Origin: Paenarthrobacter sp.
GTDB taxonomy: Bacteria; Actinomycetota; Actinomycetes; Actinomycetales; Micrococcaceae
Direction: 5' to 3'
DNA: 64,000 bases
Assembly: GCA_031179305.1 (NCBI GenBank)
Contig: JAPSHX010000001.1
Coordinates: 427,259-491,258 of the forward strand
The notes beneath the pieces were generated by a model, which had not been told where the DNA came from, made no database searches, and saw only the letters and a program-made list of their open reading frames with translations. Shown piece after piece: positions 27,259-37,149 of this stretch. The stretch's first letter is position 1; each line of letters opens with the position of its first letter. Both the position numbers and the translations under genes were made by a program.

Positions 27259-27756
27259 CTAGTGGCTTTCGAGCCAGGCCTGCGCCTGCTGCGACTGAAT
27301 GCCCAAAGCCTTGCCCACCATGGGCTCGGCAGCATCAGCGATCTTGCCACCGAGGAACGGAACCGAGGAGGTCACGTTGCCTTCGAGTTCGATCTTCGTG
27401 CTGCCGCCCTCGGCGACCAGACGCTGGACCGCTGTGACATCAAGCGGAGCGCCCGAGATCTTCAGGGCAATCGTGCTGGACCGTGAACCGTCGGCAGCCG
27501 GGGCTTCCCACTTCTCGGTCTGGGTCACCTTCAGCGTTTCGCCAACGAACTTGCGGGCGATCTCCGGCAGGCGCGTGGTAGGCAGCGTGCGAACCGTGGT
27601 GGTGGTGAAAGCGCCGGCAGTGTCGCCGTCAACGGTGAACGATTCCAAGGAGCCGCCCACGTATTCGCTGGTGTGACGCAGGAAATCTTCGTTGACGAAG
27701 ACGGCAGCTACGCGGTCAACGCTGTGGGGCAGGGTGGTGGATGCACTCAGGGCCAT
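27259..27756 (-). CDS. DUF2505 domain protein
   Basis: This 165-residue soluble protein begins with ALSASTTLPHSVDRVAAVFVN, the opening of DUF2505 (a SRPBCC/START-like fold) in actinobacteria. The middle is beta-rich and a helix near the end (AEPMVGKALGIQSQQAQAWL) fits the fold. The function is unknown. GGAGG lies upstream of the ATG. It is followed immediately by the small membrane protein. Confidence 0.88.
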   Translation of the reverse strand: MALSASTTLPHSVDRVAAVFVNEDFLRHTSEYVGGSLESFTVDGDTAGAFTTTTVRTLPTTRLPEIARKFVGETLKVTQTEKWEAPAADGSRSSTIALKISGAPLDVTAVQRLVAEGGSTKIELEGNVTSSVPFLGGKIADAAEPMVGKALGIQSQQAQAWLESH

Positions 27757-27803
27757 GGGTCCTCCGTGGATGGTTGTGGTGAAGCTTTTTAGCTCCCAAC
27801 ATC

Positions 27804-29330
27804 CTACGGGGTCTGGGTAGACACGCTTGAACCAGCCTCCTGGAGGGTAGTGGCTGCGGCCGAAATGTTGCGGGCCATTGAAGGAAAAATGAATCCGTGG
27901 AAGGGGTACACGCCAAGCCAGTAAAGCCTGCCCGCCAAGCCGCGGGGGAAGAAGATTGCGCGTTGCTTATAAAGGGTGCCGTCACCATCGGGCTCCACTG
28001 CCAACTCAAGCCAAGCACCGCCGGGGGCACGCATTTCGGCGCGCAACCGCAGCAGATGTCCGCGGTCTATGGTCTCCACCCGCCACCAATCCACCACTTC
28101 ACCTGTGTTCAGGGTCTTGGGGTGCCGGCGACCCCTCAAGAGCCCTGCGCCACCCTGCAACTTGTCCAGCCAACCCCGTACCCGCCAGGCCAAGGGAAGG
28201 GAGTACCAGCCGTTCTTGCCGCCGATGCCTTCAATGATGGTCCAGACGTGCTCCGGCTTGGCCTCGCTGTGGAAGGTCCGTTCGTCAAGGAAAACCTTGT
28301 AACCGGCCCAGTCGGGATCGCTCGGCAGGGGATCGGCGTCAATGCCCGCGTTCGCCCACGTTGTCTCTACCTGCCCGTCCCGTTCCTTGCCCAACGCCAA
28401 GGCGACGGCGCGCCGGTAGGGAGTCAGGCCGCCGTCGGGCTGCGGAATGTAATCATCGACGTCGTGCTCCCGCGACACTGCGTCGTGTTGCAGCGACTGC
28501 ACCAAGGGGAGGGACATGGACAACGGAATGGGAGTCACCAGGGCTACCCACAAACCCGCGAGCTTGGGAGCAGGCACCGGAAGCGCGACCACCAGCCGCC
28601 GGGGGAGCCCTCGCTCCACGGCGTACTCGTTCATCATGTCCTTGTACTTCAGGACATCCCTGGAACCGACATCGAAGGAACGGTTCAGCTTCTCCGGGAG
28701 TGCGGCGGCGGCCACAAGGTAGTGGAGGACGTCACGAACGGCGATGGCTTCCACGCGGTTATTGACCCAGCTGGGCGCGGGCATGACCGGCAGGGTCTCT
28801 GCGAGATGCCGGATCATCTCGAAAGACGCCGAACCCGAACCGATCACCACACCGGCCTGGAACACGATGGCGTCAACCGCAGACTCCAGGAAAACGCGGC
28901 CCACGGTCTCCCGGGACCGCATATGGATGGAAAGCTCCGCGTTTTCCGGGTGCAGGCCGCCAAGGTAAACGATCCTGTCCACCCCCGCATCCGTGGCTGC
29001 ACGCGCCACGAGCCTGGCCATCGCCTCTTCTTTGGCTTCAAATCCGCTGCCGGAAGCCATCGAGTGGACCAAGTAGTAGAGGACATCCACGCCGGTCAGT
29101 GCGTTCGACAGGCTTTGGGCATCAGAGAGACTGTCCTGGATGATCTCAACCTGATCGTGCCAGGGAACATCGGCGATCTTCTGCGGTGTGCGGACCAGGA
29201 CCTTGACCCTGTGACCGGCTTCGAGGAGCCGGGGAACCAATCTCCCGCCGATGTAGCCCGTTGCGCCGGTGACCAGCACCGTCTTGGTGTCCTGCGGGGT
29301 ATTGGAATGCGTAGCTTCCGAATGCTGCAA
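27804..29330 (-). CDS. SDR-type NAD(P)-binding protein fused to DUF2867
   Basis: The 508-residue product begins with an atypical SDR (NmrA/epimerase-like) domain with the nucleotide motif VTGATGYIGGRLVP near residue 18-31. The C-terminal half (from about 310) is a DUF2867-type SRPBCC domain, ending in FPRGLAGRLYWLGVYPFHG. The substrate is unknown. I chose TTG at 29330 because AGGAG lies five bases before it; longer in-frame starts would run into the divergent mfd promoter. It lies next to DUF2505, another SRPBCC-fold protein. Confidence 0.87.
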   Translation of the reverse strand: MQHSEATHSNTPQDTKTVLVTGATGYIGGRLVPRLLEAGHRVKVLVRTPQKIADVPWHDQVEIIQDSLSDAQSLSNALTGVDVLYYLVHSMASGSGFEAKEEAMARLVARAATDAGVDRIVYLGGLHPENAELSIHMRSRETVGRVFLESAVDAIVFQAGVVIGSGSASFEMIRHLAETLPVMPAPSWVNNRVEAIAVRDVLHYLVAAAALPEKLNRSFDVGSRDVLKYKDMMNEYAVERGLPRRLVVALPVPAPKLAGLWVALVTPIPLSMSLPLVQSLQHDAVSREHDVDDYIPQPDGGLTPYRRAVALALGKERDGQVETTWANAGIDADPLPSDPDWAGYKVFLDERTFHSEAKPEHVWTIIEGIGGKNGWYSLPLAWRVRGWLDKLQGGAGLLRGRRHPKTLNTGEVVDWWRVETIDRGHLLRLRAEMRAPGGAWLELAVEPDGDGTLYKQRAIFFPRGLAGRLYWLGVYPFHGFIFPSMARNISAAATTLQEAGSSVSTQTP

Positions 29331-29439
29331 AGGAACTCCTGTGGCTGGGGGTAGAGGTAGGCTGGAATGACCCGGCATTCGTCTGAATTTCCGGGCATTT
29401 GTGTTGCCTGCCCTTGGACCCACCCTAGGAGTTTCTGCC

Positions 29440-32400
29440 ATGAGCCTCAACGGTCTGCGCCGCGCACTGGCGGAGGACAAGACTTTTGCGCGCGTTCGTA
29501 CGGAGGCACAACGGTCCTTCAACGACCGGAACGCCGACTACCAGATCAGCGCTCCCACTGGCATGCGTGCCGTGTTGCTCGCCGAAATGGCCGATGCGCT
29601 GGCTGACGCTGCGGCCGATGGCCCGGGCGCTCCCGTGGTCCTCGCCGTGACCGCTACCGGCCGCGAAGCGGAGGACCTCACCGCTGCGCTCGCTTCCTAC
29701 CTCCCCGCGGAGTCCGTGGCCACTTTCCCCAGCTGGGAGACCCTTCCGCATGAGCGGCTTTCGCCCCGCTCTGACACTGTGGGCCGCCGACTCTCCGTGC
29801 TGCGCCGTCTGACACACCCTGAAAGCTCGACGGCGGCCCCGTTGCGCGTGGTGGTGGCTCCGGTTCGCGCCGTGGTCCAGCCGATTGTGGCCGGCTTGGG
29901 CGACCTGGTTCCGGTGACGCTACAGGTAGGGCAGGAGCGTTCCTTCTCGGACGTTGTCAGGGCGCTGTCCGACGCCGCGTATGCCCGCGTGGACATGGTG
30001 ACCCACCGTGGCGAGTTCGCGGTCCGCGGCGGTATCCTTGACGTCTTCCCACCCACCGAGGACCATCCCATCCGCGTGGAATTCTTCGGCGACGAAGTGG
30101 ACCAGATGCGCTGGTTTGCCGTGGCGGACCAGCGCTCGCTGTCCGCACCCGGAATCCACCACCCCACTGAGCTGCACGCCCCGCCCTGCCGGGAAATTCT
30201 GATCACAGCTTCCGTGATGTCCCGTGCGGCCAAGCTCAAGGCCGACATGCCTGCCGCGGCCGACATGCTGGAGAAGATCGCGGGCGGCATCGCTGTTGAA
30301 GGCATGGAATCACTGGCCCCCGTGCTGGTGGATGCCATGGTCCCGTTCGTGGATCAGCTCCCGGCCGGTTCGCTTTCGGTGGTCATCGAACCCGAGAAGG
30401 TACGCACCCGCGCCCACGACCTCGCAGCGACCAACGAGGAGTTCCTGGAAGCTGCTTGGTCAACGGCGTCCGACGGCGGTGCGGCGCCCCTTGATCTTTC
30501 GTCCCAGGCATCCACGGACCTGCATGCGGCCAGTTTCCGTTCGCTCACCGACACCCGCTCAGCCGCCCTGGAACATGGCGTGTCCTGGTGGTCCATCACC
30601 TCACTTGCCTCGGATGAAGACCTGGTGCTGGACATCGATGTCCTCAACATGCGCGCCCGCGAACCTCGAGGCTACCAGGGTGACGTGGCGGAAATGCTGG
30701 AATTCATCGGCTCCCGTGTCCGCGAGCAGTGGCGTGTGGTGGTGGTGACAGACGGTCCCGGACCCGCCCAGCGCCTGGCCGAACTGTTCCATGACGCTGA
30801 CATTCCTTGTTCCCGCGTGGAGTCCCTGGATGAGGAGCCCCAGCGGGGCATCATCGAGGTGACCACCGCCGCCGTCGGACGCGGTTTTGTCCTGGACGGC
30901 CTCAAACTTGGCTTGCTGACTGAAGCCGATTTGCTGGGCCGTGCCACGGCGAGCTCCACCAAGGACATGCGGCGCATGCCGTCCAAGCGCCGCAACGCCG
31001 TTGACCCGTTGCAACTGCATGCCGGCGACTTCGTGGTGCACGAACAGCACGGTATCGGCCGGTTCGTGGAGCTGATCCAGCGCAAGGTAACCGGAACGTC
31101 GTCGTCCGATGCCGGGCTGCGGGAGTATTTGGTGCTGGAGTACGCGCCGTCCAAGCGTGGCGCGCCGGGGGACCGGCTCTTCGTACCAACCGACCAACTG
31201 GACCAGGTGACCCGCTACGTGGGCGGAGATGCGCCGGCGCTGAGCAAGATGGGCGGCGCGGACTGGGCCAGCACCAAGTCCAAGGCACGCAAGGCCGTCA
31301 AGGAAATCGCGGGTGAGTTGATCCGGTTGTATTCCGCCCGCATGGCTTCCCGGGGCCACGCTTTCGCGCCCGACACCCCGTGGCAGCGTGAGCTTGAGGA
31401 AGCGTTCCCCTATGTGGAGACGCCGGACCAGTTGACCACCATCAACGAGGTCAAAGCGGACATGGAGCGGGAGATCCCCATGGACCGGTTAGTCTCCGGT
31501 GACGTGGGTTACGGCAAGACGGAAATCGCCGTTCGCGCTGCCTTCAAAGCCGTCCAGGACGGCAAGCAGGTGGCGGTCCTGGTTCCCACCACGCTGCTTG
31601 CCCAACAGCACTACGAAACGTTCACGGAGCGCTTCTCCGGCTTTCCCCTGCGCGTGAAGCCGCTGTCCCGGTTCCAAAGCAGCAAGGAAGCCAAGGAAAC
31701 GGCTGAAGGCGTCAAGAGCGGGGCCGTGGACGTGGTGATCGGTACGCACCGGCTTTTGTCCAAGGACTTCGAGTTCAAAGACCTTGGCTTGGTGGTGGTT
31801 GACGAGGAGCAGCGCTTTGGTGTGGAGCACAAGGAAGCGCTCAAGAAGATGCGCACCAACGTGGATGTGCTGGCCATGAGTGCCACGCCGATTCCTCGAA
31901 CCCTGGAAATGTCGCTGACGGGCATCCGGGAAACGTCCACTTTGGCGACACCCCCTGAGGAACGCCACCCTGTGCTGACATACGTGGGCCCTTACACGAA
32001 CAAGCAAACGTCCGCTGCGATCCGACGCGAACTCATGCGCGAGGGACAGGTGTTCTTTGTCCACAACCGCGTTTCGTCCATCGAACGAATCGCCGCGCAG
32101 ATCCGGGAGCTGGTTCCCGAAGCCCGGGTTGAAGTAGCTCACGGGCAAATGTCCGAAAGCCGCCTCGAGAAGATCATTGTGGACTTCTGGGAGAAGCGTT
32201 TCGACGTCCTTGTCTGCACCACCATCATCGAGACCGGTCTGGACATCTCCAATGCCAACACCTTAATCGTGGACGGGGCCGACAAATATGGCCTTTCGCA
32301 GCTCCACCAGCTCCGCGGCCGTGTTGGCCGTGGCCGGGAGCGTGCCTACGCCTACTTCCTTTACCCTTCCGAGAAACCCCTGGGCGAGGTGGCATTGGAA

Positions 32401-33072
32401 CGGCTTAAGGCTGTGGCAGCGCACAACGAGCTGGGCGCGGGCATGCAGCTGGCCATGAAGGACCTGGAAATCCGTGGTGCCGGTAACCTGCTGGGCGGCG
32501 AGCAATCCGGCCATATCCAAGGCGTCGGCTTCGACCTCTACATCCGGCTGGTGGGCGAGGCTGTTGCCGAATACCGTGGCGAGGCAGAGGAGAAGGCAGC
32601 CGAGATGAAGATCGAGCTGCCGGTCAACGCCCACCTTCCCCACGACTACGTGCCCGGCGAACGGTTGCGCCTGGAAGCGTACCGGAAACTGGCTTCCGCC
32701 ATCACGTACGAGGCCATCGATGAAGTCCTGGCCGAACTAGTGGACCGTTACGGCGAGCCGCCGCTGCCTGCACAAAACCTTATTGCCGTGGCCCGCTTCC
32801 GGGTGGGCGCCCGCGAAGCCGGCCTGTCCGACGTCGCACTCCAAGGCAACTTCATCCGCTTCTCGCCGGCGCAACTGCCGGAGTCCAAAACAATGCGCCT
32901 GAACCGCATGTATCCGGGTTCGCAGGTCAAGCCTGCCTTGGACGCGGTGCTGATTCCCAAGCCCAAGACGGCCAGGATCGGCGGACGCGATCTGCAGGAC
33001 GCTGAGATCCTGCAGTGGGCCAACAACGTCATTGAAGCGATTTTTGCTGAAGTACCTGTAAAGGCTGGCTAA
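29440..33072 (+). CDS. mfd: Transcription-repair coupling factor Mfd
   Basis: Mfd removes RNA polymerase stalled at lesions and recruits UvrA. The 1210-residue protein has an N-terminal UvrB-like region, an RNA-polymerase-interaction domain (FVVHEQHGIGRF near residue 530), superfamily 2 translocase motifs (GDVGYGKTE near 687, DEEQRFG near 788, SATPIPRTL near 815) and the C-terminal TRCF domain. Length is normal. ATG 29440 follows TAGGAG by nine bases; an earlier in-frame GTG at 29401 is less likely. Confidence 0.97.
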   Translation: MSLNGLRRALAEDKTFARVRTEAQRSFNDRNADYQISAPTGMRAVLLAEMADALADAAADGPGAPVVLAVTATGREAEDLTAALASYLPAESVATFPSWETLPHERLSPRSDTVGRRLSVLRRLTHPESSTAAPLRVVVAPVRAVVQPIVAGLGDLVPVTLQVGQERSFSDVVRALSDAAYARVDMVTHRGEFAVRGGILDVFPPTEDHPIRVEFFGDEVDQMRWFAVADQRSLSAPGIHHPTELHAPPCREILITASVMSRAAKLKADMPAAADMLEKIAGGIAVEGMESLAPVLVDAMVPFVDQLPAGSLSVVIEPEKVRTRAHDLAATNEEFLEAAWSTASDGGAAPLDLSSQASTDLHAASFRSLTDTRSAALEHGVSWWSITSLASDEDLVLDIDVLNMRAREPRGYQGDVAEMLEFIGSRVREQWRVVVVTDGPGPAQRLAELFHDADIPCSRVESLDEEPQRGIIEVTTAAVGRGFVLDGLKLGLLTEADLLGRATASSTKDMRRMPSKRRNAVDPLQLHAGDFVVHEQHGIGRFVELIQRKVTGTSSSDAGLREYLVLEYAPSKRGAPGDRLFVPTDQLDQVTRYVGGDAPALSKMGGADWASTKSKARKAVKEIAGELIRLYSARMASRGHAFAPDTPWQRELEEAFPYVETPDQLTTINEVKADMEREIPMDRLVSGDVGYGKTEIAVRAAFKAVQDGKQVAVLVPTTLLAQQHYETFTERFSGFPLRVKPLSRFQSSKEAKETAEGVKSGAVDVVIGTHRLLSKDFEFKDLGLVVVDEEQRFGVEHKEALKKMRTNVDVLAMSATPIPRTLEMSLTGIRETSTLATPPEERHPVLTYVGPYTNKQTSAAIRRELMREGQVFFVHNRVSSIERIAAQIRELVPEARVEVAHGQMSESRLEKIIVDFWEKRFDVLVCTTIIETGLDISNANTLIVDGADKYGLSQLHQLRGRVGRGRERAYAYFLYPSEKPLGEVALERLKAVAAHNELGAGMQLAMKDLEIRGAGNLLGGEQSGHIQGVGFDLYIRLVGEAVAEYRGEAEEKAAEMKIELPVNAHLPHDYVPGERLRLEAYRKLASAITYEAIDEVLAELVDRYGEPPLPAQNLIAVARFRVGAREAGLSDVALQGNFIRFSPAQLPESKTMRLNRMYPGSQVKPALDAVLIPKPKTARIGGRDLQDAEILQWANNVIEAIFAEVPVKAG

Positions 33073-33076
33073 CTGC

Positions 33077-33886
33077 ATGATGGGAGGACATCACGCCGCG
33101 TCGGGAGCCGCGGCGTGGATTGCCATTGCCTCGACCGGCCCGTACGCCTTGGGTTGGTACCCTTTGGATTCCACCGGAATCCTGATCGGCGCCATGGCGA
33201 CGGCGGGAACTGCTTTGGTGGTCGACTGGGACCATCGTCACAGCACTATCGCGAATTCGCTGCCGCCCCTGTCGAATGTGATTGCGGTGGGGATCGAAAA
33301 AGCCAGCGGAGGGCACCGCCAGGGAACACACTCGCTGTTGGGGGCTTCCGCGTTTGTGGCGCTCGCAGCCATGGCTGCCCAGTTCCAAATGGTGACGCCG
33401 GTAGGCAAGCTCTCCATAGGAGCCGGGCTGCTGTGCATGTTCATGATCAATCTGGCGGCCAAAGCGTTGAACCTGTTTCCTAAGTCGGGCTGGATTACCA
33501 ACTGGCTGTTCGCTTTGGTGATGGCCGGCCTGGTGACGTGGTTTGCTCCGGATCAGTGGGGTTGGCTGCCGCTGTCCATGCTTACAGGTGTGGTGGTGCA
33601 CATCGTGGGGGACATGATTACTGTGGGCGGGGTGCCGCTTTTATGGCCCATTGTCATTAAGCCACCGAAATTCCTGCGGAAGTCCATGATCCGGGGAATC
33701 TGGCGCCCGAATGGCGCTTTCTCCATTCCGTTGCTGGGGCGTGCCGGTTCCCGACGCGAATGGCTGGTCCTGATCCCGGTCAGTGGCTACGCCATGGTGG
33801 GCATGGGTGCCGCCGCCTGGACTTTGGCGCAACAGCATTGGCCCGGCGTTCTGGCGGCTCTGGGCGGAGTAGTGCAGCTGCCCTAA
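33077..33886 (+). CDS. Membrane-bound metal-dependent hydrolase, YdjM-like
   Basis: The 269-residue product has several hydrophobic helices and conserved histidine/aspartate residues early on: GGHHAASG (about 3-10), VDWDHRHS (about 49-56), and GGHRQGTHSLLG (about 76-87). This pattern is that of the YdjM/DUF457 family of membrane proteins predicted to bind metal. It lies 4 bases after mfd and is probably co-transcribed. The substrate is unknown. Confidence 0.85.
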   Translation: MMGGHHAASGAAAWIAIASTGPYALGWYPLDSTGILIGAMATAGTALVVDWDHRHSTIANSLPPLSNVIAVGIEKASGGHRQGTHSLLGASAFVALAAMAAQFQMVTPVGKLSIGAGLLCMFMINLAAKALNLFPKSGWITNWLFALVMAGLVTWFAPDQWGWLPLSMLTGVVVHIVGDMITVGGVPLLWPIVIKPPKFLRKSMIRGIWRPNGAFSIPLLGRAGSRREWLVLIPVSGYAMVGMGAAAWTLAQQHWPGVLAALGGVVQLP

Positions 33887-33893
33887 GGAACTC

Positions 33894-33931
33894 CTGGTCA
33901 GCAGTTAGTCGCCTGGTCAGCAGTTAGTCGC
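33894..33931. repeat. 19-base exact tandem duplication across a stop codon
   Basis: The unit CTGGTCAGCAGTTAGTCGC occurs at 33894-33912 and 33913-33931. Read on the minus strand it contains the last codons and TGA stop of the beta-helix lipoprotein gene, so the gene end has been duplicated. It looks like a recent slippage event. Confidence 0.9.
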
Positions 33932-35053
33932 GTTGTTGGCCACAAAGTTTCCTGGAGCATCCTCGATCATGATCGTGCCGGCTTGGCAGGTGACGTTGTC
34001 GGTCACAATGATGTTTTCCAGGTCGCCATGAAAATTGAGCCACGGGCCTTGAAGGTCGAAGAATTTGTTGTTCGTGACCGCAACATCGTGAACCGCCGCG
34101 GTGCCCTCGTCGTAGTAGCCGGTTTTGACGCCATCCGGAGAATCCCAGAACCGATTGTCATCCACGGTGATGTTGTAGATTTCATGCTCGCCAACGGCCA
34201 GCTGCAATCCCGAACCGTGGGATCCGCCACGCACGTCATTGTTTCTGTAGGTCACGTCATGAACGGACGCGCCGAGGGCTTGGGCCACGAGGCCGTCGTC
34301 TCCGTCATCTCCCTGACGCTGGTCAACTGTGTTGCCCTCCACCAACCCTCCATGGGAGTCAGTGATGTGGATGCCGTCCAACTGATCGTATCGGCCGCTG
34401 CTGGTCACCAATGTGTGGTTGTCACGGACGCAGAAATTGCTGCTGGCAACCACGGCGATGGAGTACGTGTAGGGATTCCGGGTGCTGACACCCTCCACCA
34501 AGACGTTGCTGGAGTGGCGGACGTCCACTAAGTACTCATTCAGGCGTCCTGGAAGATTCCCATCCAACTCTTCACCGTTTTGGTCCGCTGTGAGCTGAGA
34601 AATGGTGACGTTTTGTGCGCCGTCGGTGGTGATCAGCGGGTGGCCGCCGTAGGGCCCCTCGAATTCAAGGAAGTCCGGGCCTGCTTTCAGGACGGTGGTT
34701 GGCCCGGCTCCCCTGAGGAAAACATTGCTCTTGATAACCAAGGGACGTTCCAGTAGGAAAATACCCTCGGGCAACTGCACGATGGCCCCACCATTCTTGG
34801 AAGCGGAATCTATGGCCTGTTGCAGCGATTTGGACGTGTCCTCGGGGTCGAGATATCCCTCCACCACCCATTCTTTGACGCTGACGGCTTTGCTTCCCAA
34901 CACATCGCAGGAGGCTGGTTCCGCCCGTTCCGGTGCATCCGGCTGACTGAGGGCGCTTGCTGAACCGCAGCCAGTGAGAAGCAGCGTGGTCAGCAGGGAA
35001 ATGCCCAACAAAAAGGAATGGCCCAGGCGGGGGCCCGGGCCATTCAACGTCAT
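33917..35053 (-). CDS. Secreted lipoprotein with right-handed parallel beta-helix
   Basis: The 378-residue product begins with a lipoprotein signal peptide whose lipobox LLTGC places the lipidated cysteine at residue 29. The mature part has pectate-lyase-like repeats rich in N, G and V (for example DVRHSSNVLVEGVSTRN, VRDNHTLVTSSGRYDQLDGI and GLVEGNTVDQ), typical of a right-handed beta-helix fold. Such proteins often bind or cut polysaccharide. No catalytic triad can be assigned. The ATG at 35053 gives the cleanest signal peptide; a longer frame reaches into the upstream small gene. It ends at a 19-base tandem duplication. Confidence 0.83.
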   Translation of the reverse strand: MTLNGPGPRLGHSFLLGISLLTTLLLTGCGSASALSQPDAPERAEPASCDVLGSKAVSVKEWVVEGYLDPEDTSKSLQQAIDSASKNGGAIVQLPEGIFLLERPLVIKSNVFLRGAGPTTVLKAGPDFLEFEGPYGGHPLITTDGAQNVTISQLTADQNGEELDGNLPGRLNEYLVDVRHSSNVLVEGVSTRNPYTYSIAVVASSNFCVRDNHTLVTSSGRYDQLDGIHITDSHGGLVEGNTVDQRQGDDGDDGLVAQALGASVHDVTYRNNDVRGGSHGSGLQLAVGEHEIYNITVDDNRFWDSPDGVKTGYYDEGTAAVHDVAVTNNKFFDLQGPWLNFHGDLENIIVTDNVTCQAGTIMIEDAPGNFVANNATNC

Positions 35054-35063
35054 AGTGCGGGTT

Positions 35064-35291
35064 CTAGCTTTCGCCGGCGGAGTCGGAGCGGCCAAGAATG
35101 GTCTGCGGGATCCAGAAAGCGAGGGCGAACAGGCCGAGGCAGACGGCCATCGGCCACGGGTTATCCAGGCTGAGGAAGGAAAGCGAGTAGATGGCGCCCA
35201 GGAAGAGCACAATCATCACAAGGAACAGCACAATGCTGCTGCCCAGGCTGTTCTCTTTTTCAATGGGGGCGCTTGTGGCGTTCTTGGACAT
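35064..35291 (-). CDS. Small membrane protein of unknown function
   Basis: The product is 75 residues. A polar N-terminus of about 16 residues is followed by two hydrophobic helices (about 17-38 and 47-64) and a short polar tail. GAGGAGG lies just upstream of the ATG (35285-35291 region). I do not recognise a family. It precedes the beta-helix lipoprotein by 10 bases and is probably in the same transcript. Confidence 0.72.
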   Translation of the reverse strand: MSKNATSAPIEKENSLGSSIVLFLVMIVLFLGAIYSLSFLSLDNPWPMAVCLGLFALAFWIPQTILGRSDSAGES

Positions 35292-35343
35292 TCATTCCTC
35301 CTCGCCCCGCAGGGCTCAAAAATCTCTGACGGCAGCGGAAGCC

Positions 35344-36036
35344 CTAGTAGGCGGATGAACCCTGTTCACCCTTGACAATGGCAATTCCGGAGCTCGCTCC
35401 GATACGTGTTGCACCAGCAGCAATCATAGCCTGTGCATCGGCTAGGGAGCGCACGCCGCCTGAGGCCTTCACCCCCAGCTCCGGTCCCACGGTCTTGCGC
35501 ATCAAGGCAACGTCTTCAACGGTGGCACCGCCGCCATTGAATCCGGTGGACGTCTTGACGAAGTCCGCCCCGGCTTCCACGGCCGCTTCGCAGGCTATGA
35601 CCTTCTGCGCATCGGTCAGCATGGAGGTCTCGATGATGACCTTCAGGATGGCCTCACCGGCGTGGACTACCTCGGACACGGCCCTTATGTCGTCCACCAG
35701 CGCACCCTTGTCGTTGGCGCGGGCAGAAGCCATGTTGATCACCATGTCGATTTCATCCGCACCGTCCAGCACGGCTCCGCGGGCCTCGAAGGCCTTGACG
35801 TCGCTGGGGGTGGCGCCCAAGGGGAAGCCGACCACCGAGCACGTGAGCACGCCCGAACCTTTGAGGGCCTTGGTGACGGTCTTGACCCAAACCGGATTCA
35901 CGCACACCGACTTGAACTTGTACTCGACTGCCTCGGCGCACACCTTAAGGACGTCAGCCTCGCTGGCCTCCGGCTTCAACAGTGTGTGGTCAATGTAGGA
36001 GGCGATATTTGCAGGGGCGACGGCTTCGTTGCTCAT
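35344..36036 (-). CDS. deoC: Deoxyribose-phosphate aldolase
   Basis: DeoC splits deoxyribose 5-phosphate to glyceraldehyde 3-phosphate and acetaldehyde in deoxynucleoside breakdown. The 230-residue TIM barrel starts [15 protein letters not shown]. It carries the two DeoC lysines, in [10 protein letters not shown] (lysine before the strand) and FVKTSTGF (Schiff-base lysine), and the KASGGVRS motif. ATG 36036 has AAGGA six bases upstream. A purine nucleoside phosphorylase is encoded separately near 55-56 kb, so the two steps are not in one operon. Confidence 0.95.
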   Translation of the reverse strand: MSNEAVAPANIASYIDHTLLKPEASEADVLKVCAEAVEYKFKSVCVNPVWVKTVTKALKGSGVLTCSVVGFPLGATPSDVKAFEARGAVLDGADEIDMVINMASARANDKGALVDDIRAVSEVVHAGEAILKVIIETSMLTDAQKVIACEAAVEAGADFVKTSTGFNGGGATVEDVALMRKTVGPELGVKASGGVRSLADAQAMIAAGATRIGASSGIAIVKGEQGSSAY

Positions 36037-36151
36037 GGGATCCTTCCGTGCAGGGCGTGGCCGGCCCGGTGGCCGCAGGGTTGTCACTGCCCGTCAAAGG
36101 ACCATCTTGCCACATGCGCAGACGGCCCCTCGGGCCACCGTCAGCGGGGTG

Positions 36152-37039
36152 TCAGGCTGCGATCAACGCTGGCTGATCGTCTTTGCGCGCACTCAAGAGC
36201 AGGCCTGAGGCGCACAGCATCGCAGAGGACTCAGCGGAGAGAAGCAGGCCCAGTCGAAGTCCGTCGCAGGAGGCGGCATCGCCAATCGCCCAGATGCCCG
36301 GTACGGACGTGGCGAGGTCGCGACCTACTGAAATGCCGCCGTCGGGAGCGGTTGTTAGCCCGGCGCTTTCGGCGAGGTCGTTACGGGCAGTGCGCTCCTC
36401 GGCCAGCACCACCAGGTCGCCTTTCATGCTGCTGCCGTCTTCGAAGAGAATGCCCGTGGCAGGCAGCATGGAACCCGGCGCACCGGTGCCGCTGCCGGCG
36501 GAAGGCACGACGGCGGTTGGGCGGAGGGTTGTGCGGACGGGGCGGACCCCGCGGGCACGCAACACAGCCTCGGCCTGGCCCGCTGCCGGTCCGTTCCCAA
36601 CGAGGATTCCCAATGGACGGCGGCCTACAACGCGAGTGACGTCCTTGACCGCTTCGCCGATGTTCGCGGCGTCGTCGATGGTGGAGTAGCTCAGGCTGGA
36701 TTCGGCGCCCGCCACCGGTGGGAGGGCCGGTGCCGAGCCGGTCGCAATGACCAACTGGTCGTAGGAAAATTCCATGCCATCCACGGTGGTGACAATTCGT
36801 GAGTCAGCGTCGATGAAGCTCGCCGCCTGCCCGAAGCGGACCGAAACCTGGGGAAGTTCAGCGAGTTCCAACAGGGCGTCCGCGTAGTCGTCGCGGTTGC
36901 TGAGCAGAGTGATGGTTCCGTGGAAAGCGCGCTGACGGGAGTCGGTTCCTCCGGCAAGTCGCCGCACCAGAGCCTGGGCCGCTGGACCAGCGCCTGCAAT
37001 GACGATGTGGAGGGAAGATGCGGACGGGATGGCGGACAT
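36152..37039 (-). CDS. Short FAD/NAD(P)-binding oxidoreductase
   Basis: The 295-residue product has an FAD Rossmann motif IAGAGPAAQALVRRLAGG (about 13-30), an ATG-type motif LVIATGSAPALPP (about 95-107), a second nucleotide motif GILVGNGPAAGQAE (about 148-161), and a terminal FAD motif IWAIGDAASCDGLRLG. It resembles the first part of NirB or other pyridine nucleotide-disulfide oxidoreductases but stops directly after it, with no dimerisation or Fe-S domain. Substrate and partner are unknown. It may be an ancestral short form or a truncated paralog; no frameshift is seen. Confidence 0.72.
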   Translation of the reverse strand: MSAIPSASSLHIVIAGAGPAAQALVRRLAGGTDSRQRAFHGTITLLSNRDDYADALLELAELPQVSVRFGQAASFIDADSRIVTTVDGMEFSYDQLVIATGSAPALPPVAGAESSLSYSTIDDAANIGEAVKDVTRVVGRRPLGILVGNGPAAGQAEAVLRARGVRPVRTTLRPTAVVPSAGSGTGAPGSMLPATGILFEDGSSMKGDLVVLAEERTARNDLAESAGLTTAPDGGISVGRDLATSVPGIWAIGDAASCDGLRLGLLLSAESSAMLCASGLLLSARKDDQPALIAA

Positions 37040-37149
37040 GTTTGGCCCTTTCGCTCATGTGACCTGCTGTTGATCATCAGCGTAGGGGGCCGGTTTTTCG
37101 CGGGTGTTTCACCGCTGTTGCCATCTTTGGCCGATCCGTAGCGTGGTGT

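Noticed and set aside
27897..29354. A 485-codon frame opposite the SDR-DUF2867 gene
   Set aside because: Same antisense shadow effect; no domain features.
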